64,000 nt of DNA from Luteimonas viscosa (GTDB lineage: Bacteria > Pseudomonadota > Gammaproteobacteria > Xanthomonadales > Xanthomonadaceae): contig NZ_VTFT01000001.1 of the NCBI RefSeq assembly GCF_008244685.1, positions 2,397,248-2,461,247 of the forward strand, given 5' to 3'. Shown piece after piece: positions 53,882 through 61,866 of the stretch. Every line of letters begins with the position of its first letter. The stretch's first letter is position 1. The translations under genes were made by a program, and so were the position numbers. Below the pieces are notes generated by a model, which worked only from the letters and a program-made list of their open reading frames with translations, did not search any database and was not told where the DNA came from.

Positions 53882-54487
53882 TCAGGCCATCGGCTGGCGG
53901 ATGATCGTTTTCCACTTCGCCGGCGCCGCGCGGCGGATGTCGCTCAGGTAGATCTCGTGGTGTTTGCCGGCCAGCGCGCCGCGCTCGGCTATGAAGGCGT
54001 GCACGCGTTCGATCGTCGGTCCTTCCTCGCTGAAAGGACCCAGGTGCAGGGTCTGCGCGCAGCGGCCCTCGGCGAAGGTGTCCAGCCGCAGCCGGTCCAG
54101 CGCCGGCGACGCCTTCTTCCGCCGCACCTGCGCCATCGCCGCCTCGATCGTCGCGGCCTCCACGAACGGCGGCTGCAGGATCATCATCGTCCACTGCCAT
54201 CGCGCGCGATCGTTGGCGGCGAAGGCGGACAGGTCGTCCGACCACCACAGGCCCTCCAGCGGCATCACCGCGTAGTCGGGTCCGCCTGCACGCTTGAGCA
54301 TGAACTTCGCCGTGTACGACACCGAGAACAGCGCCTCCACCGCCTCGGCATACGCCGGCGAGGTATTCGGGTCGCCCTGGCCGTCGATCATCAGGAAGCG
54401 CAGTGGCGGCACGTCCACCTCGACCACGGCCTTCGCGGACGGCGCGTAAAGGTGCTTCAACTCCTTTTTCAGGTCGATCCTGGACAT
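53882..54487 (-). CDS. GyrI-like small-molecule-binding protein
   Basis: 201 residues. The GyrI-like pattern shows in PPLRFLMIDGQGDPNTSPAYAEAVEALFSVSYTAKF, DYAVMPLEGLWW, and QTLHLGPFSEEGPTIERVHAFI. No DNA-binding domain is attached, so it acts alone, probably as a ligand binder or hydrolase-like protein. Confidence 0.85.
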   Translation of the reverse strand: MSRIDLKKELKHLYAPSAKAVVEVDVPPLRFLMIDGQGDPNTSPAYAEAVEALFSVSYTAKFMLKRAGGPDYAVMPLEGLWWSDDLSAFAANDRARWQWTMMILQPPFVEAATIEAAMAQVRRKKASPALDRLRLDTFAEGRCAQTLHLGPFSEEGPTIERVHAFIAERGALAGKHHEIYLSDIRRAAPAKWKTIIRQPMA

Positions 54488-54529
54488 GCCGGTCGTGTCG
54501 GGTTCCGGTGCCGACTTACAGTCGTCGCC

Positions 54530-54874
54530 TCAGCGCACCGCCGCCGCGCACCGTGCGGTCAGTGCGTCGAGTTCGTCCAGCAGGGTCGCATCGACCGCCG
54601 TGAAGTTGAAGCAGGACTTGCCCTGCATGCGCTTGCGCAGCGCCGGCGTGATGCCGGCCAGCAGGCCCGGATCCTCGTACACCGGCATCAGGTGGTAGCT
54701 GATGTAGGACTTCTTCGCCTGCACCGCACCGAAGAACCTGGGCTTGCCCCTGGGCTGCGCGGGCGCGAGTTCCACGTAGAGGTGGTCCGGCTCATCCGTG
54801 CGGATCGACATGCCGGCCGCATGCCGGCGAAGCAGTGCGGACAACGTCGCGAAGACCGGATCCGCATCGTGCAT
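54530..54874 (-). CDS. Small conserved protein, possibly DUF1801-like
   Basis: 114 residues. The start is set at 54874 because GGAGG lies exactly six bases upstream; the ATG at 54880 would touch it. Sequence features are LYVELAPAQPRGKPRFFGAVQAKKSYISYHLMPVY and KRMQGKSCFNFTAVD, a pattern like DUF1801/YdhG proteins. The match is loose, so the family name is tentative. Confidence 0.6.
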   Translation of the reverse strand: MHDADPVFATLSALLRRHAAGMSIRTDEPDHLYVELAPAQPRGKPRFFGAVQAKKSYISYHLMPVYEDPGLLAGITPALRKRMQGKSCFNFTAVDATLLDELDALTARCAAAVR

Positions 54875-54959
54875 GGCCATCCTCCAGGCGCCGCGGGCAG
54901 GCGCATCGATGATACCGGGCAAACGGCGCCATGGCCGCGCGCCCGGTTCGTGCGCGGTC

Positions 54960-55355
54960 TCAATCGTAATGCTCGATGCCCTCGGGCAGGCGCACCCAGG
55001 CGTGCATCCGGTCCTCGTAGACCGACACCGTCGGTGGCGGGAAGCCGGGGTCGGCGAAGGTCCCGACGGGAATCGCCACCATGTCGGGGAGTGCTTCGGG
55101 CCGGTAGAACACCGTGACCCCGCACACCGGGCAGAAGTGGAACCGCGCCCGGCCGCCCTCGTCGCCGATGCGCACGTATTCGGTGCTGCGGCCTTCGATC
55201 GCGACCGTGGCGGCCGGGAACCTGGCTTGCGAGGCGAACACGCTGCCGGTGCGCCGCTGGCAGGCCAGGCAGTGGCAGATGGAGATGCGCACCGGCTCCG
55301 CGTGCGCGGTGGCGGTGAGTTGTCCGCAGCTGCAGGACGCGTGGTGGGTGGGCAT
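54960..55355 (-). CDS. GFA-family zinc protein
   Basis: 131 residues of the glutathione-dependent formaldehyde-activating (Gfa-like) fold. Zinc Cys are in CSCGQL, CHCLACQRRTGS and CPVCGVTV. Most members have no proven link to formaldehyde. A second GFA gene lies at 56280. Confidence 0.9.
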   Translation of the reverse strand: MPTHHASCSCGQLTATAHAEPVRISICHCLACQRRTGSVFASQARFPAATVAIEGRSTEYVRIGDEGGRARFHFCPVCGVTVFYRPEALPDMVAIPVGTFADPGFPPPTVSVYEDRMHAWVRLPEGIEHYD

Positions 55356-55413
55356 CGGCAGGGCTCCGGTTGAGCGGGCCGTCGCAAGACCGTCGGCGCG
55401 TGCGCGATCGGGC

Positions 55414-55785
55414 TCAGTCGCCCAGGTAGCGTTCCGGCACAGCGATGCCCTGCTGCCGGAAGAACGAGAGTTGGTCGAAGTAGCCGCGCTGGAACACGAT
55501 CATGCCGTCGCGCACCCGGAAGAAGCCGCAGCCCCGCAGGCCGCCCGGGTCGCGCCATTCGAGGATCGCCCACTCGCCATCCTCGAACAGGTTCTCGACC
55601 AGGCAGGTCATGGCGGCGCGGCCGAACTCGACCTCGAACATGCCGCGGATGGCCGCCCGGCCGTGCAGCGGTTCCATGACCACCTGGTGGTTGACGGCGT
55701 CGCTCGCGTAGAGCGACGCCAGGCCCTCGACGTCGCCCTCGTTGAAACGACGGACCCATTCCTGGACGAGCTGCTTCGGTGTCAT
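55414..55785 (-). CDS. NTF2-like (SnoaL-type) protein
   Basis: 123 residues: QEWVRRFNEGDVEGLASLYASDAVNHQV, GRAAIRGMFEVEF, WAILEWRDPGGLRGCGFFRVRDGMIVFQRGYFDQL. This is the SnoaL/NTF2 cone. The ATG at 55785 is preferred over 55797 because GGAG lies six bases before it. Function unknown. Confidence 0.85.
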   Translation of the reverse strand: MTPKQLVQEWVRRFNEGDVEGLASLYASDAVNHQVVMEPLHGRAAIRGMFEVEFGRAAMTCLVENLFEDGEWAILEWRDPGGLRGCGFFRVRDGMIVFQRGYFDQLSFFRQQGIAVPERYLGD

Positions 55786-55984
55786 CTGCCACTCCATTGC
55801 CGGTGGAGGCCGGGGACGACGTGCGCCGGATACCCACGATCCCGCCCGCGACCCCGGCCGTCAGCGCAAAGAGTGCCCGACCCGATCCCCGGAGGCCAGT
55901 CGCGGCAGCGCAATTCACGCGGGATATTTCTCGGATGCCGCCCGGCGGAAAGGTCGCGGGGTGGCCTCTCAACCGGCCGGGACG

Positions 55985-56161
55985 TCAATCCTCCGGCTTG
56001 CCGCCGGCGGCCTGTGCCAGCGCGAGGATCAGGGCAACGACGATCAACATGCCCCCGGCAAGCCGGAAGCCGCCGTTGTCCGTCCACCTGCCGATCGCCA
56101 GAACGAACAGCCCCGCCACGAGCAGCGCCCAGGTGGTCGACTCGATGTTCCGCAGTTTCAT
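55985..56161 (-). CDS. Small two-helix membrane protein
   Basis: 58 residues: MKLRNIESTTWALLVAGLFVLAIGRW and FRLAGGMLIVVALILALAQAA form two hydrophobic helices. GGAGG lies five bases before the ATG, which supports translation. No family recognised. Confidence 0.6.
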   Translation of the reverse strand: MKLRNIESTTWALLVAGLFVLAIGRWTDNGGFRLAGGMLIVVALILALAQAAGGKPED

Positions 56162-56279
56162 CCGATCCTCCGGCCCGGCTCGCATGCGACGGGCGCCGGC
56201 CGATGGCGTGCATGCCCCGCACCCGGCCGGTTTGCGGCACGGACCCCACCCGGACGCACCGGCAGCCGCATCGCCACGA

Positions 56280-56711
56280 TCACCTGTAGTCGTCGACGAG
56301 GGCGCCATCCGAGGAAGCCTCGTACTGCGGTAGGCCATCGGTGATCTCGTAGAAGTCGCATTTCTCGCCCACGAAGATGTGCCCGATCGTCCTGAGCGAG
56401 GTCGGGCCGTCCAGCGAGCCGGCGATGATGCCGGTGGCGTCGAGATCGAACGGCTCCCAGAACAGGCTCGACCCGCACACGCGGCAGAAGCCGCGCCGCG
56501 CGATCCTGGAGCTGGCGTACCAGGCCAGTCCGGCGTCGCGGGTGATCGTGATGTTGACCTTGCGCGCCTTGGAGTGGGGCCCGAAGCTGCCGTGCAGCCG
56601 CTGGCACATGCTGCAATGGCAATTGACCACATCGCGCAGGGGACCTTTCACCTCGTAGCGCACGGCTCCGCACAGGCAGCCTCCGGTCGTGGTTTTCACG
56701 CTGTCGGTCAT
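56280..56711 (-). CDS. GFA-family zinc protein
   Basis: 143 residues with Gfa-like Cys clusters GGCLCGAVRYEV, CHCSMCQRLHGS and CRVCGSSLFW. Not a close copy of the GFA at 54960 (it has the long LDATGIIAGSLDGPTSL insert of another subgroup). Function unknown. Confidence 0.9.
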   Translation of the reverse strand: MTDSVKTTTGGCLCGAVRYEVKGPLRDVVNCHCSMCQRLHGSFGPHSKARKVNITITRDAGLAWYASSRIARRGFCRVCGSSLFWEPFDLDATGIIAGSLDGPTSLRTIGHIFVGEKCDFYEITDGLPQYEASSDGALVDDYR

Positions 56712-56829
56712 GTCCAATCTTCCCGTCGTGCTGTGCCAGGCCGCACCGCATGGCCGCGGCGGCAGGCATGTCCAGCGCCTTGCGCGCTCGTCTGGTCCAG
56801 ATGAAGCCGCGTCGGCCCCTCGCGATTCG

Positions 56830-57228
56830 CTAGCCCGGGACCAGGATGCCATGGCCACCGACCGGCACCGTCTCGACGTGCTGGTCGAAGGCGGCGATCA
56901 GCGGCCTGCCACGCGCGATCGCGTCTTTCACCGAGGGCAACGACAACGACGCCTTGTGGCTGGCCTGGCTGTCCCAGGCCTCGGTGACCCAGATCGCGTC
57001 CGGATCCGCCGGATCCTGCGCGACGATGTAGCTGAGGCAGCCGGGCATGCCGGACACCCCCTCGAGCAGGATCGAGACCAGGGCATCGCGTTGCCCCGGC
57101 ACCGCTTTCATCTTGCCGATCAGTCCGTACATGGGCGTGGCTCCGGTAGGGGTGGCGCAGGCAGGAAGGGCGAGGCCGACCGCGCCGGCTGCAACGAGCC
57201 CGATGAACTCGCGTCTGCCAGCCATCAT
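56830..57228 (-). CDS. Exported antibiotic-biosynthesis-monooxygenase-domain protein
   Basis: 132 residues. The N-terminus (RREFIGLVAAGAVGLALPACATP) looks like a lipoprotein or Tat-like signal with Cys about residue 25. The ABM domain follows: MYGLIGKMKAVPGQRDALVSILLEGV, CLSYIVAQDPADPDAIWVTEAWDS. ABM domains at this size act as dimers on small aromatic or heme-like substrates. MM at the start leaves two start choices. Confidence 0.85.
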   Translation of the reverse strand: MMAGRREFIGLVAAGAVGLALPACATPTGATPMYGLIGKMKAVPGQRDALVSILLEGVSGMPGCLSYIVAQDPADPDAIWVTEAWDSQASHKASLSLPSVKDAIARGRPLIAAFDQHVETVPVGGHGILVPG

Positions 57229-57396
57229 CACAGCCGGCCTGGAACGAACGGAATCACGACCGCTCCTGCGAAGCGGTGGCCGCCGCAGTCGCGGAAACGA
57301 CATGAATTCCTCGGGCCGCGGTCCGGCAACATGGCGCCTCCGGCGCGCATGATGACAGCACCCGGGCCGAGCTGTCCCGGTAGCGATCGTTCGGCT

Positions 57397-57855
57397 TCAC
57401 CCCAGTGGTTTGACGTACTTGAACCATTCGGCACGATATCCCATGCGCTCGTAAAGCCTGCGCGCTCCCGCATTCCCTGGGAGCACGTAGAGCTGCATCA
57501 TCCGGTAGCCCCGGCACCGCGCCCAGGCCTGCGCAGCCTGCACCAGCGCCTCCCCCACCCCCTTGCCCTCCGCCTCCGGTGCCACGACGAGATCGGACAC
57601 GTGTCCGATCGGCGACTGCGTGTAGTAGTCGGTGACCGTCCTGGCGTGCACGAAGCCGACCACCACGCCGTCCTCTTCGGCCGCGAGCATCGCACTCTCC
57701 GGCGAGGCATCGTCGATGGCGGCCGCGATGGTCTGCAGGTCCACCGCCACGACCTGGCGCTGCTCCCGCCCCGCAGGCGTGCCGCACTCGGCAAGCCGCG
57801 GCACGAGGGCCAGGATCGCTTCGCGGTCGGCGGGCGATGCGGGGCGGATGTTCAC
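57397..57855 (-). CDS. GNAT-family N-acetyltransferase
   Basis: 152 residues: MNIRPASPADREAILALVPRLAE, ISDLVVAPEAEGKGVGEALVQ-like loop (here VSDLVVAPEAEGKGVGEALV) and MMQLYVLPGNAGARRLYERMGY. The acetyl-CoA loop EGKGVG and the C-terminal asparagine-rich strand are typical. Substrate unknown. Confidence 0.88.
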   Translation of the reverse strand: MNIRPASPADREAILALVPRLAECGTPAGREQRQVVAVDLQTIAAAIDDASPESAMLAAEEDGVVVGFVHARTVTDYYTQSPIGHVSDLVVAPEAEGKGVGEALVQAAQAWARCRGYRMMQLYVLPGNAGARRLYERMGYRAEWFKYVKPLG

Positions 57856-58021
57856 GACACGGTCTCGGGTCTGTGCTGGCCGCCCGACATCTTATGGCTT
57901 CGATTTCTCCCGGACCAGGCGTCGGGAGTCCGGGGTACAACCCGCGGAAAACGCCATGTCTGCCAGATGCCGATCCGGCGCGTCCAGAGAATCCAGGCAG
58001 CGGTGCGCTTCGGGTGCAGAT

Positions 58022-58453
58022 TCACCCGCTACCAGAAGTTGTCCCCTGGCCTTCGATGCCCTGACCGATCCTGAACACGTGTCCGTCCGGATGGCGAACG
58101 TGCATCTCCCTCACGTTCCACGGCATGTCCGTGGGCGGCCAGGTCACTTCGATCCCCTGCTCGAGACAGCGTTGATGAACCTCATCGACGTCGTCTACCC
58201 ACAGCGACATCCACACCGCCTTTTCAGCCGCCTCGTTGGAACCGGGACCGAATGTCGCCGGATAGCCACTGGCGCCCCGGCCACCCTGGCCGCCCTGGCA
58301 GAGGAAAATCTCGCAATGGCCCGAGCACACGCCGCCGAAGCTCGGTGGCGTACCCCAGTCCCAGCCCTTCTTCCATCCGAGCTTCCCGAACCAAGAGAAG
58401 GACTGCTGGATGTCGGAGACATTCAGAATCGGGGTCAGATGCTTGACGATCAT
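58022..58453 (-). CDS. VOC-family protein
   Basis: 143 residues: LTPILNVSDIQQSFSWFGKLGW, SGHCEIFLCQGGQGGRG, VWMSLWVDDVDEVHQRCLEQGIEVTWPPTDMPWNVREMHVRHPDGHVFRIGQG. The two VOC halves and the metal-site strands are visible. It is the last gene before the cassette array; the G+C is only a little lower than in the core genes. Confidence 0.87.
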   Translation of the reverse strand: MIVKHLTPILNVSDIQQSFSWFGKLGWKKGWDWGTPPSFGGVCSGHCEIFLCQGGQGGRGASGYPATFGPGSNEAAEKAVWMSLWVDDVDEVHQRCLEQGIEVTWPPTDMPWNVREMHVRHPDGHVFRIGQGIEGQGTTSGSG

Positions 58454-58620
58454 GGGTGCCTCATGTGGCGCAGAACGCATCAACCATGCCCGCCCGCCCA
58501 TCGGTGCGCAAGATCATGGAGCGCAACGGACGGAATGTCGGGCTGGACGAAGCCCTGGCGTGCCTGCGACGAGAACGGCAGGTCAGCAGAGGGGCGCGTC
58601 AGCATGATCCTGTCGTCCGG

Positions 58621-58679
58621 CAACCCGGGTTCGCAGCGATGAACACGGCAGCGGTGCCGGCACGAACGCATTGCTGGGC
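58621..58679. repeat. Degenerate attC-like end after the first cassette gene
   Basis: On the minus strand GCCCAGC-AATGCGTTCGTGCCGG starts here, one base from the R'' consensus and matching the GCGTTC-AGCCG start of the next site. A clear second core site was not found, so it may be eroded. Confidence 0.4.
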
Positions 58680-58689
58680 CGCGCGCCGT

Positions 58690-59220
58690 TCATTCGTCGG
58701 ATACAGGATCCCGTTGCGACCATATCACCGAGATGATCTTCCAGCCGTCCTCGGTGTGCACCAGGTGCCACATCTCGCGGCCCCAATGGGCTTCTTCCCC
58801 ATTGCGCAGAGTGGAATAGTCGAAGTTCACGGAAGCGACCAATCCATCCGTATCTATGGTTACGTTCCGAAATACTTCCTCGAGCGATCCTGAATCAACT
58901 GCGGTTGTCGCATCGATCATGGCGAGGTAGGTGTTCTCCGGCCACCTGACGACCCGACTCGCCTCGGGTGCGAATTCCTTGAACCGGGCGACCCTCGTAT
59001 CGTCGTCCACCATCTGCCATGTCACATGCTCGGGCTTGTCGGAAAAAAAGAGCTCAACGAACGTTGCCTTGTCCTTGTTGATGATTGATGTACGGAACGC
59101 TTCCACAATCTCACGAATCGCGGCCACGTCTCGGGGTTCGTTATGGGCCGCTACTGCGGGTTGCAGGCTGGCTGACAGTAAAACAAAAGTAATAAAGGCA
59201 ATCTTCTTCAGAGGCGACAT
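58690..59220 (-). CDS. Cassette gene: exported NTF2-like protein
   Basis: 176 residues with a signal peptide (MSPLKKIAFITFVLLSASLQPAVA) and an NTF2-like domain: AIREIVEAFRTSIINKDKATFVELFFSD, MIDATTAVDSGS and HWGREMWHLVHTEDGWKIISVIWS. G+C is lower than in the flanking genome. It lies between a degenerate attC and attC-A, so it reads as a gene cassette. Function unknown. Confidence 0.82.
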   Translation of the reverse strand: MSPLKKIAFITFVLLSASLQPAVAAHNEPRDVAAIREIVEAFRTSIINKDKATFVELFFSDKPEHVTWQMVDDDTRVARFKEFAPEASRVVRWPENTYLAMIDATTAVDSGSLEEVFRNVTIDTDGLVASVNFDYSTLRNGEEAHWGREMWHLVHTEDGWKIISVIWSQRDPVSDE

Positions 59221-59234
59221 GTGGATTCTCCGTG

Positions 59235-59346
59235 GCCTAACACCCAGGTTAGGCCGAGACGCGTAGTGGAGCCGACCACATGGCAAGCTCAATCTGCCAT
59301 GTGATTGGCGAAACGAAGCGGTTTCGGCTTGAACGCATTGTCAGCT
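59235..59346. repeat. Integron attC site A
   Basis: On the plus strand GCCTAAC (59235-59241) is the complement of a GTTAGGC core site. The other end (TGTCAGC at 59339-59345) is a degenerate core. Inside are TTCGGCTTGAACGC and a long imperfect hairpin of about 112 bases with an extra CATGGCA/TGCCATG stem. Confidence 0.8.
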
Positions 59347-59898
59347 GCCAGCGGGTGCGTTCTCTAATCTGAGCTTGGCGCCGCTGATCAGAGGACTGAA
59401 CGGATCTTCGGCCGACATTTTGAGGTCTGCCCAGAAGGTGACCTCACGGGCCTCCGGGGGAGCCGTGGCGAAAGGGGCGCGGACACTCAACTCAAAGGTC
59501 TCCGGTGCGCCCGTCAACATGAATCGTTGGAGTTCTCTCAACTCCTGGACGCCCTCCGGGCTCAATGCCAGCGAGTAGGTGGACACCGGCACGTCAGGGC
59601 GGAAAAGACCGTTGGAGCGGGACTCTTGCCTGACGCCAAGCAGCGACAGAGCCATCTGGCCGCGGCGGGTGCCCCCCGAGCCTGAGAGGGTAAGGCTTAA
59701 CCGGCTCTCAGCCAGGTCCAGCTCAAACCCTCTTGAGACCGAGAGCTCGAGCCGAACCTGTGTCGGGTCCACCTGCACCAACGTACTTGGCGACATGGAG
59801 GACAGGCTCAGGGCCGTGGAAAGAGGGATGGATGTGCAACCAGCGACTACGAAAGTCGTTGCAAGTATCAATCCTTTCAGAATGCGCATAACTCTCAT
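59341..59898 (-). CDS. Cassette gene: lipoprotein of unknown function
   Basis: 185 residues. The lipobox is FVVAGCTSIPLS (Cys about residue 21). The rest is beta-rich: VRLELSVSRGFELDLAESRLSLTL and FELSVRAPFATAPPEAREVTFWADLKM. Starts at 59898 and 59889 are both possible. The stop lies in the attC-A end, as is usual in cassettes. No family recognised. Confidence 0.78.
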   Translation of the reverse strand: MRVMRILKGLILATTFVVAGCTSIPLSTALSLSSMSPSTLVQVDPTQVRLELSVSRGFELDLAESRLSLTLSGSGGTRRGQMALSLLGVRQESRSNGLFRPDVPVSTYSLALSPEGVQELRELQRFMLTGAPETFELSVRAPFATAPPEAREVTFWADLKMSAEDPFSPLISGAKLRLENAPAGS

Positions 59899-59903
59899 CG
59901 GCA

Positions 59904-59961
59904 GCTACTACCTGGGTCAGCCGCGCCACGAAGTGACGTCGGCTTGGACGAACCGTTGGAT
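59904..59961. repeat. Integron attC site B
   Basis: On the plus strand GTTGGAT (59955-59961) fits GTTRRRY exactly, so its complement is the R'' core. The inner stem is TCGGCTTGGACGAACC with GGGTCAGCCG, and a loop around GCGCCACGAAGTGACG. The outer end (GCTACTAC at 59904-59911) departs from the consensus. Confidence 0.75.
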
Positions 59962-59975
59962 GCGCGGTGGCCAGG

Positions 59976-60671
59976 CTATTGGGTGCTCAGATTGTATTCC
60001 TGACGAATCTTCAACGGATGAGCCGAGCGTGCGGGATCGGGCGGGAACTTGGTGAGCAGCCCTGCGGCAATTGCGCGCTCCCTCATGCGGTTACCGGCAC
60101 CCTCCGCGCTTTCCATCTCCACGGCGCTGACGGAGCCCGCCGCGTCAACTTGCATGACCCACACCAGGCGCCCGATGTACTCGCTGGCGGGAATCTTCGT
60201 GTCGTAGTTTGGTCGTCCCAAGACGTAAGGGCGCGACCCTTGCGCATAAAAAGGCGCGTCCTTCAGCGTCCTTGCGACCTCGATGGTCTTCGCCCCTGCC
60301 AGCGTCTCACTGATGTAGACGTTAAAGGTCCATTCGCCGGCGGTCCCCGTTGTGCCCAGCTGTGCTTTGTAGCAGCGCTTTGAGCCACGGAAGTCCTCGT
60401 GCACCTGCCTGTTCACGAGCTTGCCGGATGCATCAACGACCTCAATCGTCAGGACGTCCTCCTCACGCCAGTCGGTCAGCGCCGCCACACACACACGATG
60501 GTCCTGAGCAGGCTCCAATGTGAAGCCGTAGGCTTCGGCTCGCGCCAGTGCGCTTTTGGGGGGAGTTGCCCACAGGAACTCTAGGTAAGCGTCGTCGCCG
60601 GCCCAAGCCGCACTCCACGCCGCGGGCAGCACCAACACAGCAAGCACGGCTGAGCAGGTTTTTGCCTTCAT
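59976..60671 (-). CDS. Cassette gene: exported protein with TonB-C-like end
   Basis: 231 residues with a signal peptide (MKAKTCSAVLAVLVLPAAWSAAWA). AGGAG sits six bases before the ATG at 60671. The C-terminal 70 residues (IGRLVWVMQVDAAGSVSAVEMESAEGAGNRMRERAIAAGLLTKFPP) follow the TonB C-terminal pattern: strand, G-x-V turn, a strand, then a helix. The middle has a beta-rich stretch with several Cys (VCVAAL, KRCYKAQL). Function unknown. Confidence 0.78.
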   Translation of the reverse strand: MKAKTCSAVLAVLVLPAAWSAAWAGDDAYLEFLWATPPKSALARAEAYGFTLEPAQDHRVCVAALTDWREEDVLTIEVVDASGKLVNRQVHEDFRGSKRCYKAQLGTTGTAGEWTFNVYISETLAGAKTIEVARTLKDAPFYAQGSRPYVLGRPNYDTKIPASEYIGRLVWVMQVDAAGSVSAVEMESAEGAGNRMRERAIAAGLLTKFPPDPARSAHPLKIRQEYNLSTQ

Positions 60672-60698
60672 CGAGCACTCCTGTAGCTTGAGAAGCGG

Positions 60699-60758
60699 AT
60701 CTAACACCTGAGTTGAGCCGACCCGCGAAGCGGGTTCGGCTTGAACGATTTGTTAGGC
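60699..60758. repeat. Integron attC site C, 60 bp
   Basis: Core sites ATCTAAC (60699-60705) and GTTAGGC (60752-60758) on the plus strand are complements of GTTAGAT and GCCTAAC. The stem GAGCCGACCCGC-GAA-GCGGGTTCGGCTTGA joins them. A textbook 59-base-element type site, 54 of 60 bases like site D. Confidence 0.93.
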
Positions 60759-60759
60759 A

Positions 60760-61083
60760 TCATGGCCGCTTGCCAAAGTACTTCGTGATGTCAAAGTACA
60801 CGCTGCGCTTCTCTCCAGAGGGGAGCACTACGTCGAAGCGATCGTAGATTTTTCCGCCATTGTTCACCAGCGCCTGTCGCTCGATCTTTGAGTCAGGCAG
60901 ATTGCGTTCAATCCACCGGTACTCCAGCGGAACGCCCTCCGCGCTGCTTTTGGCATCGATAACTATAGCGGCCTCGGGTGTTTCCCCAGACCGCACTTCC
61001 GCGGCGCCGCCGCCATCACCTGCAACACTCGACGTACTTGCAAGAAGCAACAGCGCGGCGATAGCAGCTGGAACAAGTCTCAT
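60760..61083 (-). CDS. Cassette gene: small exported protein
   Basis: 107 residues. A signal peptide (MRLVPAAIAALLLLASTSSVAG) precedes a short disordered part. The ordered C-terminal domain is PLEYRWIERNLPDSKIERQALVNNGGKIYDRFDVVLPSGEKRSVYFDITKYFGKR. No family recognised; the DVVLPSGEKRSVYFDI pattern suggests a small beta domain. The stop abuts attC-C. Confidence 0.8.
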   Translation of the reverse strand: MRLVPAAIAALLLLASTSSVAGDGGGAAEVRSGETPEAAIVIDAKSSAEGVPLEYRWIERNLPDSKIERQALVNNGGKIYDRFDVVLPSGEKRSVYFDITKYFGKRP

Positions 61084-61099
61084 GAATCCTTCTCCTGAT

Positions 61100-61159
61100 G
61101 CCTAACACCTGAGTTAAGCCGACCCGCGAAGCGGGTTCGGCTTGACCGAACTGTTAGGC
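61100..61159. repeat. Integron attC site D, 60 bp
   Basis: GCCTAAC (61100-61106) and GTTAGGC (61153-61159) on the plus strand bound a 60-bp element with the same GCCGACCCGC-GAA-GCGGGTTCGGC stem as site C. The upstream gene's stop codon overlaps the second core. Confidence 0.93.
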
Positions 61160-61645
61160 ATCACCAGCCCGTGCGCGGTCAGCGAAAGCGCGAACTGCAT
61201 GATGGTGCCTAGAGATGAGAACCGCTGCTGCAATGGACACCACAAGAAAGACGATAGCTGCCGTCACCGACATGTGCCAAATGAGTGAGACTACAGAAAC
61301 GCATAACAGAAGCATGCCTGCTAATGCTAGTAGCACGGCGACCAAAGAGCCCTTAAGGCTATTGAAGTGCTCGTGGGATTCCTTTCCGCAGAACATATAC
61401 GCCTCGACATATTGCCATGCGGCAATCCATGCAGGAATGGCAAAGATTGCCGCGTACAAAGCAACGATGAGGGGTCGGCTACCGAGGTCTGTTTGAAGGA
61501 GCAACAGAATTACGCCGAGTGCAATGCTTGCACCACCGATGGCGGAAGTGCGCATACGCTCAAGTGTCGCTTCAGTCAGACGCTCAGTGACCGAAGTTCG
61601 CATGTCTTCTCGGTAGATACTTTCCAGGTCGCGATCGTCTGTCAT
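61154..61645 (-). CDS. Cassette gene: four-helix membrane protein
   Basis: 163 residues. After a charged N-terminus come four hydrophobic stretches: SAIGGASIALGVILLLLQ, PLIVALYAAIFAIPAWIAAWQYV, LVAVLLALAGMLLLCVSVVSLIWH and VTAAIVFLVVSIAAAVLI, then a basic tail. The line 61201-61260 has 31 G+C of 60, low for this genome. No ribosome site separates it from the core site, 6 bases upstream of the ATG. Function unknown. Confidence 0.8.
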   Translation of the reverse strand: MTDDRDLESIYREDMRTSVTERLTEATLERMRTSAIGGASIALGVILLLLQTDLGSRPLIVALYAAIFAIPAWIAAWQYVEAYMFCGKESHEHFNSLKGSLVAVLLALAGMLLLCVSVVSLIWHMSVTAAIVFLVVSIAAAVLISRHHHAVRAFADRARAGDA

Positions 61646-61650
61646 GTGAT

Positions 61651-61670
61651 GCCTAACACCTGATTAGTCC
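61651..61670. repeat. Half core site at the open end of the cassette array
   Basis: On the plus strand GCCTAAC then ACCTGATTAG match the start of an attC or attI core (GTTAGGC, then TCAGGT on the minus strand), but no mirrored half follows. Next to it a stem CCCC...GGGG occurs at 61669-61684. It could be a remnant of an attC or of an attI site. Confidence 0.55.
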
Positions 61671-61866
61671 CCAAGAGCGGGGAATAACACGACTTTGCGT
61701 GCTCCGTTTCGCGCCGTCAATCCTTTCCGAATCAGATGCTTGCGAACCGTTTGCTTGTCCACGCAGGGATATCGTGCGAAAACGCGCTGATATCGGATAT
61801 CTCCGCGGATCTGTCTGATAACACGTCGGCCACGAGGGCCGGGCAGCTCCGGCCGTCGCTCGTCGC

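Noticed and set aside
57229-57396. attC-like GATCGTTCGGCTTC phrase between the ABM and GNAT genes
   Set aside because: No paired core sites at either side; the match covers only the inner stem.
58456-58893. Plus-strand frame of 145 residues across the array edge
   Set aside because: Opposite to the NTF2-like cassette gene and without a recognisable domain, although a short part (SVRKIMERNGRNVGLDEALACLRRER) looks protein-like.
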